From Sipunculus nudus (taxonomy: Eukaryota > Annelida > Sipuncula > Golfingiida > Sipunculidae): a DNA stretch of 64,000 nucleotides. Below, one piece after another: positions 27,401 through 38,207 of the stretch. Position 1 is the stretch's first letter, and each line of letters opens with the position of its first letter. Under the pieces are notes generated by a model. That model searched no databases and was not told where the DNA came from. It saw nothing but the letters and a program-made list of their open reading frames with translations. Location of the stretch: positions 65,044,159 to 65,108,158 of the forward strand of contig CM049313.1 in the NCBI GenBank assembly GCA_026874595.1, in the 5' to 3' direction. A program made the position numbers and the translations under genes.

Positions 27401-28345
27401 CTTGACCCTTGTGACCTAAAAATCAATAGGGTTCTAACTTTACTTGTAAGTGATTAAATGAGAAAGATAGAAGGTTTGAGGTGGCATCAGTTGTATCCAA
27501 AAGCTTATTAAGGAAGAGAGTCCTATAACCTTAACCTCTGACCTTGTGACCTCAAAATAAAAAATGTTCTTCCAATATTGCGAGATAACCATACGTGAAA
27601 GATGGAAGGGTTGGAACAAAAAATTTGGCATTAAATGCATTAAAAAGTAGACAAAGTAACCTTGAATCTGACCTTATGAACTCAAAATGTACATGTATCC
27701 TCCCTATTATCGGGTAAAGAGTTCCTGAAACATGGTGGGTGTGTCATTAAAATTTGGCCAGTACTTTAAAACATATAGGGTTAACAAATATCCTAAATTT
27801 ACAATGATTTGACCTTTAAAGTTCAAAGCAAAGGAAAAATGTGTTAAAAGTAGAAAAAAAGGTTGTGCCACCAGTCTTGATGAACTGATAAAATAGTCAT
27901 GATCAATAAATATACAAGGTTTCGAGAAACTAGATACAACTAAAGCTGAGAAACTGACACAATTGCTGTCATTTGACGGTCTCAAAATAGATTCAATCGT
28001 AAAATCAGAAAAGTACAGGTGGCACCACCATTTTCGGGGAACTGACATTATCAATATTTATAGCAGGATTCATGGCAACCCATGCATTCATTTTCAAAAT
28101 GTTGCAGTTTCTATCAAATTTTGATTATTCTTGGGGAGGGGTACAAACAAGCCCAATAGCTTGGAGAATATAGGTTGCAGAGATCTAATTTCAGGTCTCC
28201 AACGAGACTTTATTGACCTCCCTGGATATACAAGTAGAAGTTTCTAGGTCAAGCGGTTACGATTTGTGCCTTGAAAACGGCCGGACGGCCAGACGGACGA
28301 AAGCGCCATTTTTATATCTCATGAAAGTGAATTGAGCCAAAAATT
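27401..28345 (+). mobile_element. Old pearl/HINE-like element with degenerate tandem repeats and ACGG end
   Basis: The left part has three diverged units of about 125 bp (near 27401, 27527, 27652), each with a ccttgtgacctcaaaat-type block. Two A-type monomers follow (gtaccagtgg/ggtggcaccacca blocks at 27860 and 28015), then one B-type monomer (about 28125-28255: ggggtac, ccaatagcttgg, gagatctaatttcagg, ctaggtcaagcggttacgat, ttgtgcc). An ACGG-rich stretch (ggccggacggccagacggac, 28278-28297) and a decayed terminal hairpin (atctcatgaaagtg...ttgagcc, about 28316-28340) close it. The order is the same as in 48.5-51.7 kb, but diverged. Known pearl elements of bivalves have this layout. Confidence 0.6.
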
Positions 28346-28498
28346 TGGATCCTGTGGTCAGAAACCAAAATAACAATACGTTTCCTTCTTTCATGAGTTG
28401 ACACACAAAGACGAACAGAGAAACGGACACTAAGAAAGGCAAGCCACTCGGTCAGACAGACAAGCAGACAAACAGATAAACAAACAAACAAAAACAAA

Positions 28499-28537
<39 letters not shown>

Positions 28538-30548
28538 AGACAATCTTATATGCGGAAGTTAAACAGACTATTTAATAGACTTATTGACAAACAACAGGAC
28601 ATCGGTAAAAAATAAGCTCTTTTCACTCAATTTGCTTAAAATCACATGTATTGGTAAACTTTTATGCGGATAAGACAATAAAACCCTGTCGGATGTTATA
28701 TTCAACGCACGCAAAAACAAGTAATATTAACATCGTGTCACGTGGGAACACCTAGGATTGTTTTAAGTACGCACCTCACTGTACGCAGCAATGGAAGAGT
28801 GGGCGCAGACAATCGTCGGTAAATGAGAAACGTCTTGTTAAGCAGCTGGGTGTCAGATATTCAAACTTATTACCTGGAATTGTTGGTTACTGAGTCCAAT
28901 ATATTAAAGTAATCTAACGTACAAGATGAGCCATTCAAAATTACAGTGTCTGAATACGGGTTTACTCATTTGGCTATGACGATACCAGCATTTAATCTAA
29001 TCCCATCTCTGTCCAAATAGACCTGTTGGTCCCTCATGGGACTGGCAATTCCGAGGTTAATCACTGCGGCATACACGAGGGGATAACGCTGACGTCAGTG
29101 GATTGACCTTTCAATGACCCTTGATGATCCTTCGATGTTGTTGACGGGACTGTTGACTAGCTCCCGTCTCCTTTTCCTGTATCGCGTAATTTTTTTTTTT
29201 GTGACAGCTTTTTTTGTGACAGCTTTATAAATAATTAAGTCGTATACATTTCGACAACGAAACATGACGAAACATTATCTTTTTCACAATTCTGACCAAT
29301 TATCTTTCCAATACTGACCAATTTTGTTTTAAATATGCACACATGATTTACAATTGATTTTTTTTAATTACTTGAAGCTATGGCCAACTGCCGTTCTCTC
29401 TACCAAGGGGTTCAAAGTCATTATTAGGTCAATTTATTTTTGAAAAAAAAAATCACTTTTCGCTTGGAAGCCACGAATCCGGAAATAATTAGACGGAGTT
29501 AATATTAAGACAGAAACTATAACCAAACCTCAAAAAGTTATTTAACTAAAATATTAAATTTGATATATAAACAGTTTGTCTTGTCCAAAAATAATATAAA
29601 TACATATTCAGTTGAAATACACCATCCATGTACCCATTCAAAGTACCCCTGAGAGGAAAAAAATGGCAAGAAGGTTTCCGAGCTCCCTGTCCCACGCTCC
29701 CATCCCATCCCATACAAATAAATTATAGATGGGTTCATTCAAATATGTATTCGATTTAAAGCCGAAGGAATCTCACCTATAAGGGGTAAAGACAATGGTC
29801 TATAGCGGAGACATCCATATGGATACTTGACTCTTTTTCTGCATTCTATTAAGTGTACTTGTATACCCCCGCATGTTTTTTTCTCCGCTATTATAAACTT
29901 AATGTCATATGGGAAGATTTCGTCTATGTTAGTGATGAAAGCTATTCTGTTGTTTATATATATAATATCGTCCTTCAGTTATATTATTCACGTAAACCAA
30001 ACCTTTAAACACATGGCAGATTTACCTTAATCGTTCAGTAAACAAAGTTAAAAGACAATTAAAATTGTATTCATAGCTAATTAAGCAGGCATCATTATAG
30101 CCTCAAAGCAAGCAAGATATAGGAGCGTTTTGCCATCTATATTATCAACAGAAAATTTTACAAAACGACAAAACAAACTAGCTCTTGAAAGAATGAAAAA
30201 TAATCGGCACATAAACAGCAGTTTGTTAGATTATTATTATTAACTGATGGACCACAGTGTTCCACCGCACCTAAAACGAGTGCATATGCGTCACTTTTCC
30301 GCCTGGTATTCTGTATCACCAACGGTTTCGCCTTTCAAACGATATACTCAAAATGACAGGTGTTAGGTTAACATAGTAAACGTTAACGATGACTTCTGTT
30401 ATTTTGTGAAAAAAAGTCGTTTCCTTATACATGTATATAGATATCTACAAACATATCACGACTCATGGTCTACGAAAAAGACCAAACCTACTATTCAACC
30501 TGTGTTTACTGTCTAAGGATATCCACATATGGTAATGCGAGTCTCCCC
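28346..30548. other. Non-coding interval with microsatellites
   Basis: It contains an ACAG/ACAA-rich tract (about 28450-28498), an (AT)n run (28501-28536) and a 17-bp local duplication (ttgtgacagcttt, about 29198-29226). No gene recognised. Confidence 0.5.
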
Positions 30549-30553
30549 ACTAC

Positions 30554-31667
30554 TGTCACACGGTACTCCGCGTGGTTCCAGGTTGTTAAAAGATAATAGG
30601 GCAACGTAAATTTAAACTGTAAATTTAGGCAAGGAAACCCCGAAAAGAAACCCTGGTTCATGCACACTCACGTCTAAGAAGCGAAACAACGCTTTTTAAC
30701 AGAAACAATAAAATTAATGGAAAATATACACTAAACGTAATATTCACATTATTAGAGCCACATATATACCATCACTGCTCTAAAGTAGTTCCACATCACA
30801 AGAACAAAACAGGACACAAAGCAGAGTCACATTACACACATAACCACAAAGTTCTCCCTTAAGGAATCCGCTCGCGTTGAATTAAATCACCGCCACATCA
30901 CACGAACTTGGAAAGTCCCTTTTGTACGACACCCGTGAATACCTCTCTTATACACCGCGAGTCCGTGGATTTTGTCTGGCCTACAGCACATGCACAGGCG
31001 TAAGGCTCCAATCTACAAACGTTCAGTAGTCAGGCATCCGCCACGCGTTGTCGGTCCCGTAAAACAAATCTCTCACTTTCAGGGCTTTGAGGTCCTGATG
31101 CTAACATGCAGTCCTACATAGTCTTTAGTTTTCAGGTCCTGACAGCACGAGTTTTTCCAGCGTCAAATCTCACTGACCTGTTGCCGGTCTGGTACTTATG
31201 GTCCGGCCCTCTCCCGAGATATCTGAACACGTGGAAAATAGTCTCATATTTTCCCGACGAATTAATAGCGGTTATCGGGCAATTTACCCGCAACGAAAGT
31301 CTTAACCCAAGCTTTCTGTCGGCCGACTCTTTTCGACAGCCATGCTTTCCCAGTCCACAACACTGAAGCGACCTCATCATGCTGTCGTTTTCGTCAAGAC
31401 ACGTACCGCCAGTACCTCTCTTGTACGCAAGTAGTTTTTTTAACAGATATCCCCCTATCCCGCCCCTTTGGGGTCTTATATAGTGGCGTCCCTTGCCCAA
31501 CCAATCAACGCCCAGCTTCCTAGAACAGGCGCACATACGCGCCCGAAAACAACAAAAGAACCTTCAATAAAACCCGTTCCCGTTAAACCAGTATGTCACC
31601 GCTCTCTGGTGACATCACTCCCCCTTAAGAAGAAAGTACAAAGCATTGTCACCTCTCTCTGGTGACA
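30554..31667 (-). mobile_element. Solo LTR with 5-bp target duplication (copy C)
   Basis: A 1114-bp unit begins tgtcac and ends gtgaca, a perfect inverted terminal pair, and is flanked by the perfect 5-bp direct repeat actac (30549-30553 and 31668-31672). TG...CA ends, short inverted termini and a 5-bp duplication fit an LTR retrotransposon solo LTR. A strong TATA box in GC-rich context reads ctatataag on the minus strand (31475-31483), so I orient it minus, about 190 bp from its 5' edge. A plus-strand AATAAA at about 31566 argues weakly for the other orientation. The TATA-proximal end carries two near-identical 21-bp hairpins (31595-31615 and 31647-31667; stem tgtcacc/ggtgaca). It is unrelated by eye to LTR copies A and B. 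Frames of 86 and 134 codons inside it are not credible genes. Confidence 0.75.
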
Positions 31668-31672
31668 ACTAC

Positions 31673-33332
31673 CCCTAGCCAAAACATTTATAAAATTCAG
31701 GATTTTTGAAATATAATGGAAAAAAAGGCCTGTGAGTCATGCATGATACAAATTATAATAGAACACCCATCTAAGGGTCACATAACAATATTTGCTGTGA
31801 GGTAGTATTTGACATCAGAGGATTATATGGTCGTATTTTATTTGCTTAATGATGAGGAAAAAAGGTTGTTACACAAAATTTTGGGCTGGTAACCCTGGCG
31901 GCGAGAACTGAAGTTTGAAGCAGCTTCGGCTACAGCAGTTTCCGCTTTCAAGCCGTCATGACGGACTGAGAGACAAACGTTCCGAGTAAAACCAGCCTCG
32001 TTATTAATAACTGCTGCATGATTACACTTGAATCAACCAATCATAAATATTACTAAACAGATTAACGTCAGTTTTTGTCTTATTTCGGGAAATAGACAGT
32101 TTGACAAACAGATGAAAATGAAAAGCACTTATAGTAGAATTGATGCGAACCCTATCGCTTGTACTGCCACCTCAACGTTTTGAGTAACTTAAACATCGAC
32201 GTTTGGGAATGAGTGGCAAGCTACTGCTCTTCCCCCCCCCCTCCCCGCATACACAAACGTGAAAGGGGTCTCAATTTCCTCCCCAGAGAATAATTTATAT
32301 TCAGCACGTATCATATAAAAAATGTGGCCCCTTAAATAATTCTTTTAAAAACGTCTTACTCTAAAAAATACCCTATAACATAGATGTAATATTAATATTT
32401 GATCAAACTGAAAAGAAAGAGAAAATTAAATTTAAAATTTAAATTTCAAAAGACCAATGCAATAGATTACAGGCCCGAATCAATACACGGCCGGTACGCT
32501 TTCTAAGGCTTATCTAAAGGTTCCGACCACTTTCTGCGGCCTGGTGACCTCATTTTTTTGGCTTGTAATCTGTCCTCCTGGGTTGGATCCCTCCTTTTCC
32601 AACATCCTGGATCCGCCCCTGCACTAAACACCTAAACTTCCCCAGGCCCCGATAAAAAATAGTACGAACGAAAAACGAAACTTTCGCATGCTCAAGTGCC
32701 CTTATATACTGCACACAGTTTTGGCCGGCCGGCTGAGGCAGGAGGCCTGAGCTACAAGAAAAAAAGTACGAAACACAAAATTCTGACGAGACGTGTCGTG
32801 GTACCAAAAAATATTTTCTGAGTTTCTACCAACAATCTTTAACAATTTTATCTGAACATGATTTATGTAAACCCTTTTATTTTTAGGTCTTAAGCTACAC
32901 AGTGTCTAGGTGGCTTTTCTAGACAGTGCAATTAGTATACCACACATGTTTTTATTGGCTACTTTATTCTGGCGACATAAGGGCTTGTATCTAATAATTC
33001 AAGAAAAAGTTATTATTTCCCAGACGCTTGCTGCATCTTTTATAATCAAATTCTGTCTACTATGGTAAATACGCCGTACAATTTGCCGTATGCCGTATGC
33101 TTTCCCGAGCAAAGGCTTGATCCCGCGGGAAATATCTTTCTGATAACAGATGTTTATCTTCCCTGGATGATTCCCAAAAAATAATTCGCTCATGACAGTT
33201 GTCTGTCATTCAGTTGTCCTTTAATAATTGATATAATAATTAATATAATAATAATAATTGATAATTTGAGAGCCTCGTTTTATCCCATACCATTAAATTC
33301 AGCGTGTAGAATTAGCAAACTTGTACAAGCTT
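31673..33332. other. Non-coding interval
   Basis: AT-rich unique DNA with a partial composite repeat (32145-32228), a poly-C run (32231-32240) and a hAT-like single terminus ending ggatccgcccctg (about 32609-32621) whose partner I could not find. Confidence 0.5.
32145..32228 (+). repeat. Partial copy of composite dispersed repeat
   Basis: Homologous to 10181-10262: cgaaccctatcgcttgtac, tgccacctcaacgt, a catcgacgtttggga block and a ggcaagctactgct block. The left part of the element is absent. Confidence 0.5.
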
Positions 33333-33340
33333 TATGTTCG

Positions 33341-33605
33341 CAGAGGCGTCAATATAGGGGCGGGGGTAGGGGTTCTATATACCCTCCATTTTTAGACAAG
33401 GGGGGATGGTCAGTGTAATCACCCTTCACCCATTTTTCAGAGAATAATATTATAATGTTGCAAATGAAATAAATTAATAAATAGAACTAAAGACTTTTGA
33501 TCTATTTACTAAAAAAGTTATATCTAAAACTTGCTTATAATTCACAAAATAATTTATTTTCTAAAACCATCAATTATTTGAAATATGATTAAGTATATTA
33601 TTATT

Positions 33606-33675
<70 letters not shown>

Positions 33676-33762
33676 TATTTCCAATATGTCACTCACAGAC
33701 GCTGAAGAAGGAAAATATATATATAGTCATATTCCCACCCTGGAAGGAAATTAAGGCCACTG
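33341..33762 (-). mobile_element. hAT-type MITE, copy 1
   Basis: A 422-bp non-coding element related to 37797-38199 in inverted orientation. The left end reads cagaggcgtcaat and the right end, reverse-complemented, reads cagtggccttaat; both are decayed forms of the family terminus CAGGGGCGTCAATTT. Eight bases outside each end are similar (tatgttcg and tatgtctg, 6 of 8), consistent with an old hAT-style 8-bp target duplication. The interior is AT-rich and includes a (AT)n tract at 33609-33672 in the same place as the AT-rich centre of copy 2. Non-autonomous: no transposase frame. Confidence 0.75.
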
Positions 33763-33770
33763 TATGTCTG

Positions 33771-36120
33771 TCATTTTGCGGGAGCCCGTGACCAAACGGC
33801 GATAGCAAGATGACCGATACATCCAACCAATGACTTTGTAGTAATCATACCGCCGGCGCCGAGGGTTTTACACGCTTGTGTCGAAAACTCCTTGACATGT
33901 AAATAGATTGCTTGACGCCGAATCTGTCGTACGTCAGGGTGAGGAAGATTCGCTGAACTCTGTCTAGTAAACATTAAGTCCAATGTATATGTTAAATCTG
34001 CAAACAGTGTGTGAAAAAAAAACAAACTTTAAAGACGAAATCCGTTCAAATTAACATTTTGTAATTTATATGCATTGTGAATATATCAGGACCTGCATTC
34101 AATTGTTTTAAATAAACATATGTGTTTACCTTATTTCATTATTAAAAACAGATTCAAATAGATGAGCAATAAAACTTTTTTTAAATGGACTAAGCACATT
34201 ACGTTTATGGAAGGTAGCGTCCATATGAATTAAACCAATGGCTTACGGTATTTCCGAAATGAACCTATACTTTTACATTAATTATCGGTTTGGCACATCC
34301 TAGTTATGTGCAACATCAAAGATTGATTATTTTGAAATATTATTTAAAGTTTCAAACTAGAGATACATAGACAATTTGTATGGAAATAAAAGAGGGATAC
34401 AAAACATCTAAACAACTGATAAATACTCAGACATTAATGGAGCTTAAATGAAATACATTGAAGAAGATTTCATCAAGGGAGACCACCACGAAATATTCAA
34501 AGTGGTATCTAATAAGCCTCTATACGTATTCTGACTGAACATTCCATGGAATGGATCAAAACGGAACATTTGAAAATAGTAAAGATAAAAAAAACACATG
34601 AAAATTACCTAACCATTGGGGCCAACGGCCTTAAACATCCTATTAAAGCTAGCGACAAAACCCTGAAACATGGAGAGCTTGGTATTTATGTTTACTGTTA
34701 GCCAATGGTCCCAATAAATATCATGTCGGTCATATCTATGGAATGTTATATTGACCGTAAATTTTGCCGAAAGACCGAGAAATTAATAACTGTCTTGCCG
34801 TCGATCCCCGTCGAGAGAATCAATAGTTACGATGAGGAGCGGTGCAACATGAAAGAGTGGCTTGGAGAACTAAACGGGAATAACGTGCCGAGAGCTGAAT
34901 CAGTATTCCCATGAACAAGTCAAGAAGACTGACGCGCTTCTATCTGTACCACGGTAAAGATACCGGGTCCTTCAGTAGCGTGGCTGCTTCCCAACAAAGC
35001 CACGCGGGCGTAGCGCTTGAATTAAACGAAGTTCTAGACAGATCTGCCAGATCTTCAGGTCCAGCGGCTAGAGGGCTTAAGCCACTACAGCTAAGGTCGT
35101 CCGGGGTTTCAATTGGACGCACTCCCTCCGTTCAAGCCCGAGGTAAGGCGAATTGGAATTTAAGCTTATATTAAAACGTATTTTCTCCAAATGACATAAG
35201 TTTGTATCGTTTGGTAATTTCTTGTAGAATTATTTAGATATGGATTTACCGTGAAACGGCACAAAATTTCTGTCCTCATCTTGTACGTCGCTATACAAGA
35301 CGCCTACGGTTGGGAAAGTACGTTTCCGGGGATAGACTCTTTGCTGAAGCAAGCAAATAGTTTTATTTAATAATAAAAAAGGGTGATAAATTTATCTCTG
35401 TTTGATGTAGTAGCCTAATTATGAAATGCTTAAGTCAGTTAAGTTCTTGGGTGAAGAAAAAAAAATTAACCAAGCCGTCGATGCGAAGCAATCATTGTCT
35501 GTTTAAGCAAAACTATGAATAAAATTAAGGATTTTGAATATATATACTCGAGAGGTCGCATCAGGCGCATGGATGAGTCAAGTAATTTTTTACATGTCCA
35601 TGATATGTCGTGAATAATAAAGGTAATTATACTCCTATGTTAACCAATCAATCTTTATTTTCTTATTATCATAACAAAAATGTTAGTGAAACATTTAGTG
35701 AAAAGAAAATACCAGGGATTATCCGAAAAAGGTGAAAATTTATTTATGGTAATAATATATAGAATAGATATTTATAAGAACCTCTAAATACACATTCATT
35801 GAATCGCCGACAAATTCTATTAAAGCAAGTTTTGTTTGCTGTCTTGTCTGGAAGCTGCGGCCTAGTGAATTACGTTTTGGTTGAGGCATCCTTCTTTGAT
35901 TGGACATTTTTTCGGGTTTCTACAGTTTCAATTTTAATCTTTTCCTAAATTTTGTCATGTTGAGCATTCAACTGATTTAACAAGAAGCCGAAGAATTGTG
36001 AGACCGCTGGCTATAAAAATAATCCAAAAAAGAGAGTTTACTGACAACAGCCCCAAAATATTCAAAAAAAAAAAACTAACAAAAGATGTGACAACTCTCA
36101 AAAAAGATAATAAGATGTTA
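33771..36120. other. Non-coding interval with one weak exon candidate
   Basis: AT-rich DNA apart from a GC-richer patch at about 34700-35145 (see the separate entry). Nothing else is recognised. Confidence 0.45.
34893..35142 (+). other. Weak exon candidate, no family recognised
   Basis: An open frame runs from a stop at about 34893 through an ATG at 34911 and reaches a good splice-donor-like site (cccgag|gtaagg at 35143) while still open. Base composition is clearly more GC-rich than the surroundings. The implied peptide is Ser/Arg/Ala-rich and matches no domain I know. No acceptor or downstream exon could be linked. A decayed transposon fragment is an equally good explanation. Confidence 0.12.
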
Positions 36121-36124
36121 GTTC

Positions 36125-36135
36125 AATATATATAT

Positions 36136-36176
<41 letters not shown>
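36125..36176. repeat. (AT)n-(AG)n compound microsatellite
   Basis: A short AT run followed by about 19 AG dinucleotides (36139-36176). The Arg-Glu frame across it is an artefact. Confidence 0.95.
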
Positions 36177-36179
<3 letters not shown>

Positions 36180-37788
36180 TCACGCACACACAAAGAATCC
36201 CTTTCTTACTGTTCATTTGCAAATAACAATATTTTTCTATAAATCATGTTCAGACGTACTTGGTTTATTTTAAAATCTGATAAATCTCAATCTGAAGTGG
36301 TACTGTTTTTCTTTCCTAAAGTACATCATTTCTATTCTAATGAATATAAAAAATATCAGCAATACGATGTATTATTTATCTATTATATCTATGATTAACG
36401 AGCGCGATGTATTCAGTGCATAAAGTAAGCACTTTTTAAATATGAACATTGTATATATTATGAAAATTTTTACCTGTATTCTTAACCGTTAAATGAGCAA
36501 ATTTCCAACAGTTAGTTGTCCCCCGAACATGAACAAACATGCAGTAACAGCGGGTTTAGCGAAAGAACTATAGTTAGGTGCGAATCATGGATTTTTTTAA
36601 GGGAGGAGTTACGGTTTACACCAAGAGCATAATGCCCTGAGTGATGTCATTAGGTGCGTGGGAATTCGCATTAAAATAAAATTAACAAACCCGCTAGGTT
36701 GCAGTAAAAGGGTTATAGTTTAGCCCCCCCCCCCCCCCCCCCCCGGATCCGCCCCTAGAAGACGTCTGTAGTGTCATGTTTTTCTTGGTGACAAGACTTC
36801 AGCAGGCAGGACATCCTGGTTTCTTTAATATCTTGCCTCCGGACTTTCAGAAAACCAATTCTCTCAGATTCATTTAGTACCCATACAATTCTGTGAAAAC
36901 TTTCATCTTGTTTTTACCTTGGGATGTTTAATTAACAAAAATCAAAAATTGATCAAAGAGCGCTTGTCAGTGTTGTTGCGTGACTCTCGTGGCACGTGAT
37001 TTAATTTTGATTTTGCTATTCAGTTATATTAATGATGTATGACAACTTTTACATTTCCTCGTCTTAATTGCAATAAAAGCAGAATGCAATGAATCACCTC
37101 GATGGCCTCAACTTAGGCCTTTGCTTTCAGACTTTCGATAAATATTTTACATGATTACACAACAAGCGTTATCCTTTGGTTATGCAATCAAATATCAGTT
37201 TTGCCTACTTGAATTGGAAATAATTCGTTTATTCGCGTTTCTGCTTAAGCGGATTGTGTTATTGAATTATTTTCAAACTAATTAAATGGTATTATTTATT
37301 CCCAAAATCAGCAGGAGTTTGGACGTTCAGTTTACCATGCAATGTCATTCACGCATCACTCTTTCTGAAATCTTAATGATTTTCACGGTAATACAAAATA
37401 GTTCTTGTTTTATGTGTTTAAGAAATGAGAACAATATCATTTGTACTTATTTGAACTTGGCATAATTGGTTTACATTCGTCCTGTCTAAAGTTTTGTGTA
37501 ATGGAATTATTTTCTGATTAATTGAAATATCCTGTTACCTAAAGTTGTAAGGGGTTGGGGATTTCAGATTACCACCAATTCACGCTTCAGTGTCCCTGAA
37601 ATCACATAAGTTCAAATGGCCATACAAAGGAGTTCGTTTTTGGTAATACAAATGAGAATTGGAGTTGTTTGAAATGACCAATGGTTTGAATTGTAAAGAA
37701 TTTGTCTATCCCCGTCTCATATTTTGCTTTAAGGGTTTGCGTTACTGAATTAATTATTTAACTGATTAAAAGGAACCTTAATCCATGA
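36177..37788. other. Non-coding interval with a possible hAT-like remnant
   Basis: A poly-C run of about 21 bp (36724-36744) runs into ggatccgcccctag. A degenerate matching left end (taggtgcgaatcatgg) sits at about 36575. Together they could bound a 180-bp hAT-like MITE, but no 8-bp duplication is visible. No gene recognised. Confidence 0.4.
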
Positions 37789-37796
37789 CGTCACAA

Positions 37797-38199
37797 CCGT
37801 GGCGTCAATTTTTCTTCCAGGGTGGGGGGGGGGGGGTGACTTTGTATACACACACACAACACATATATACCTTTTTCAGGGTCTCTGAGTGACATATTCA
37901 ACTATATATATATACTATATATATAAATATTATATATATATACTTGATCGTATTTCAAATAAGTATAATGTTTTAGAAAATAAGTTATTTTGTGAATTCT
38001 AAGCAAGGTTGAGATATAACATTTTTTAGTAAATGGATCCAAAGTCTTTATTTCTATTTATTAATATATTTCATTTGCAATATTATAATATTTTTCTCTG
38101 AAAAAAAATACATCAATGATTACATTGACCATCCTCCCCCTTGCCAAAAAGGGGGGGGGGGGTATATATACCCCCTTCCCCCCTAAATTGACGCCCCTG
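37797..38199 (+). mobile_element. hAT-type MITE, copy 2, with perfect 8-bp target duplication
   Basis: A 403-bp element. The left end is ccgtggcgtcaattt and the reverse-complemented right end is caggggcgtcaattt (13 of 15 identical; the inner 11 bp are perfect). It is flanked by the identical 8-mer cgtcacaa at 37789-37796 and 38200-38207. CAGGGG-type termini with 8-bp duplications are diagnostic of the hAT superfamily. The interior is AT-rich with poly-G tracts near both ends and has no transposase, so it needs an autonomous partner elsewhere. The reverse complement aligns along its length with 33341-33762. Confidence 0.88.
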
Positions 38200-38207
38200 C
38201 GTCACAA

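Noticed and set aside
31132-31536. A 134-codon minus-strand frame and an 86-codon plus-strand frame
   Set aside because: Both lie inside solo LTR C; no family match.
31865-31920. A possible LTR end plus primer binding site (ttgttacaca ... tgggctggtaaccctgg)
   Set aside because: No upstream LTR start, matching terminus or internal retroelement sequence could be found.
32605-32621. hAT-like terminus ggatccgcccctg
   Set aside because: The partner end is not convincing, and the eight bases outside the best candidate do not match.
36575-36757. A 180-bp hAT-like MITE ending in ggatccgcccctag
   Set aside because: The left end is degenerate and no target duplication is visible; kept only as a note in the interval entry.
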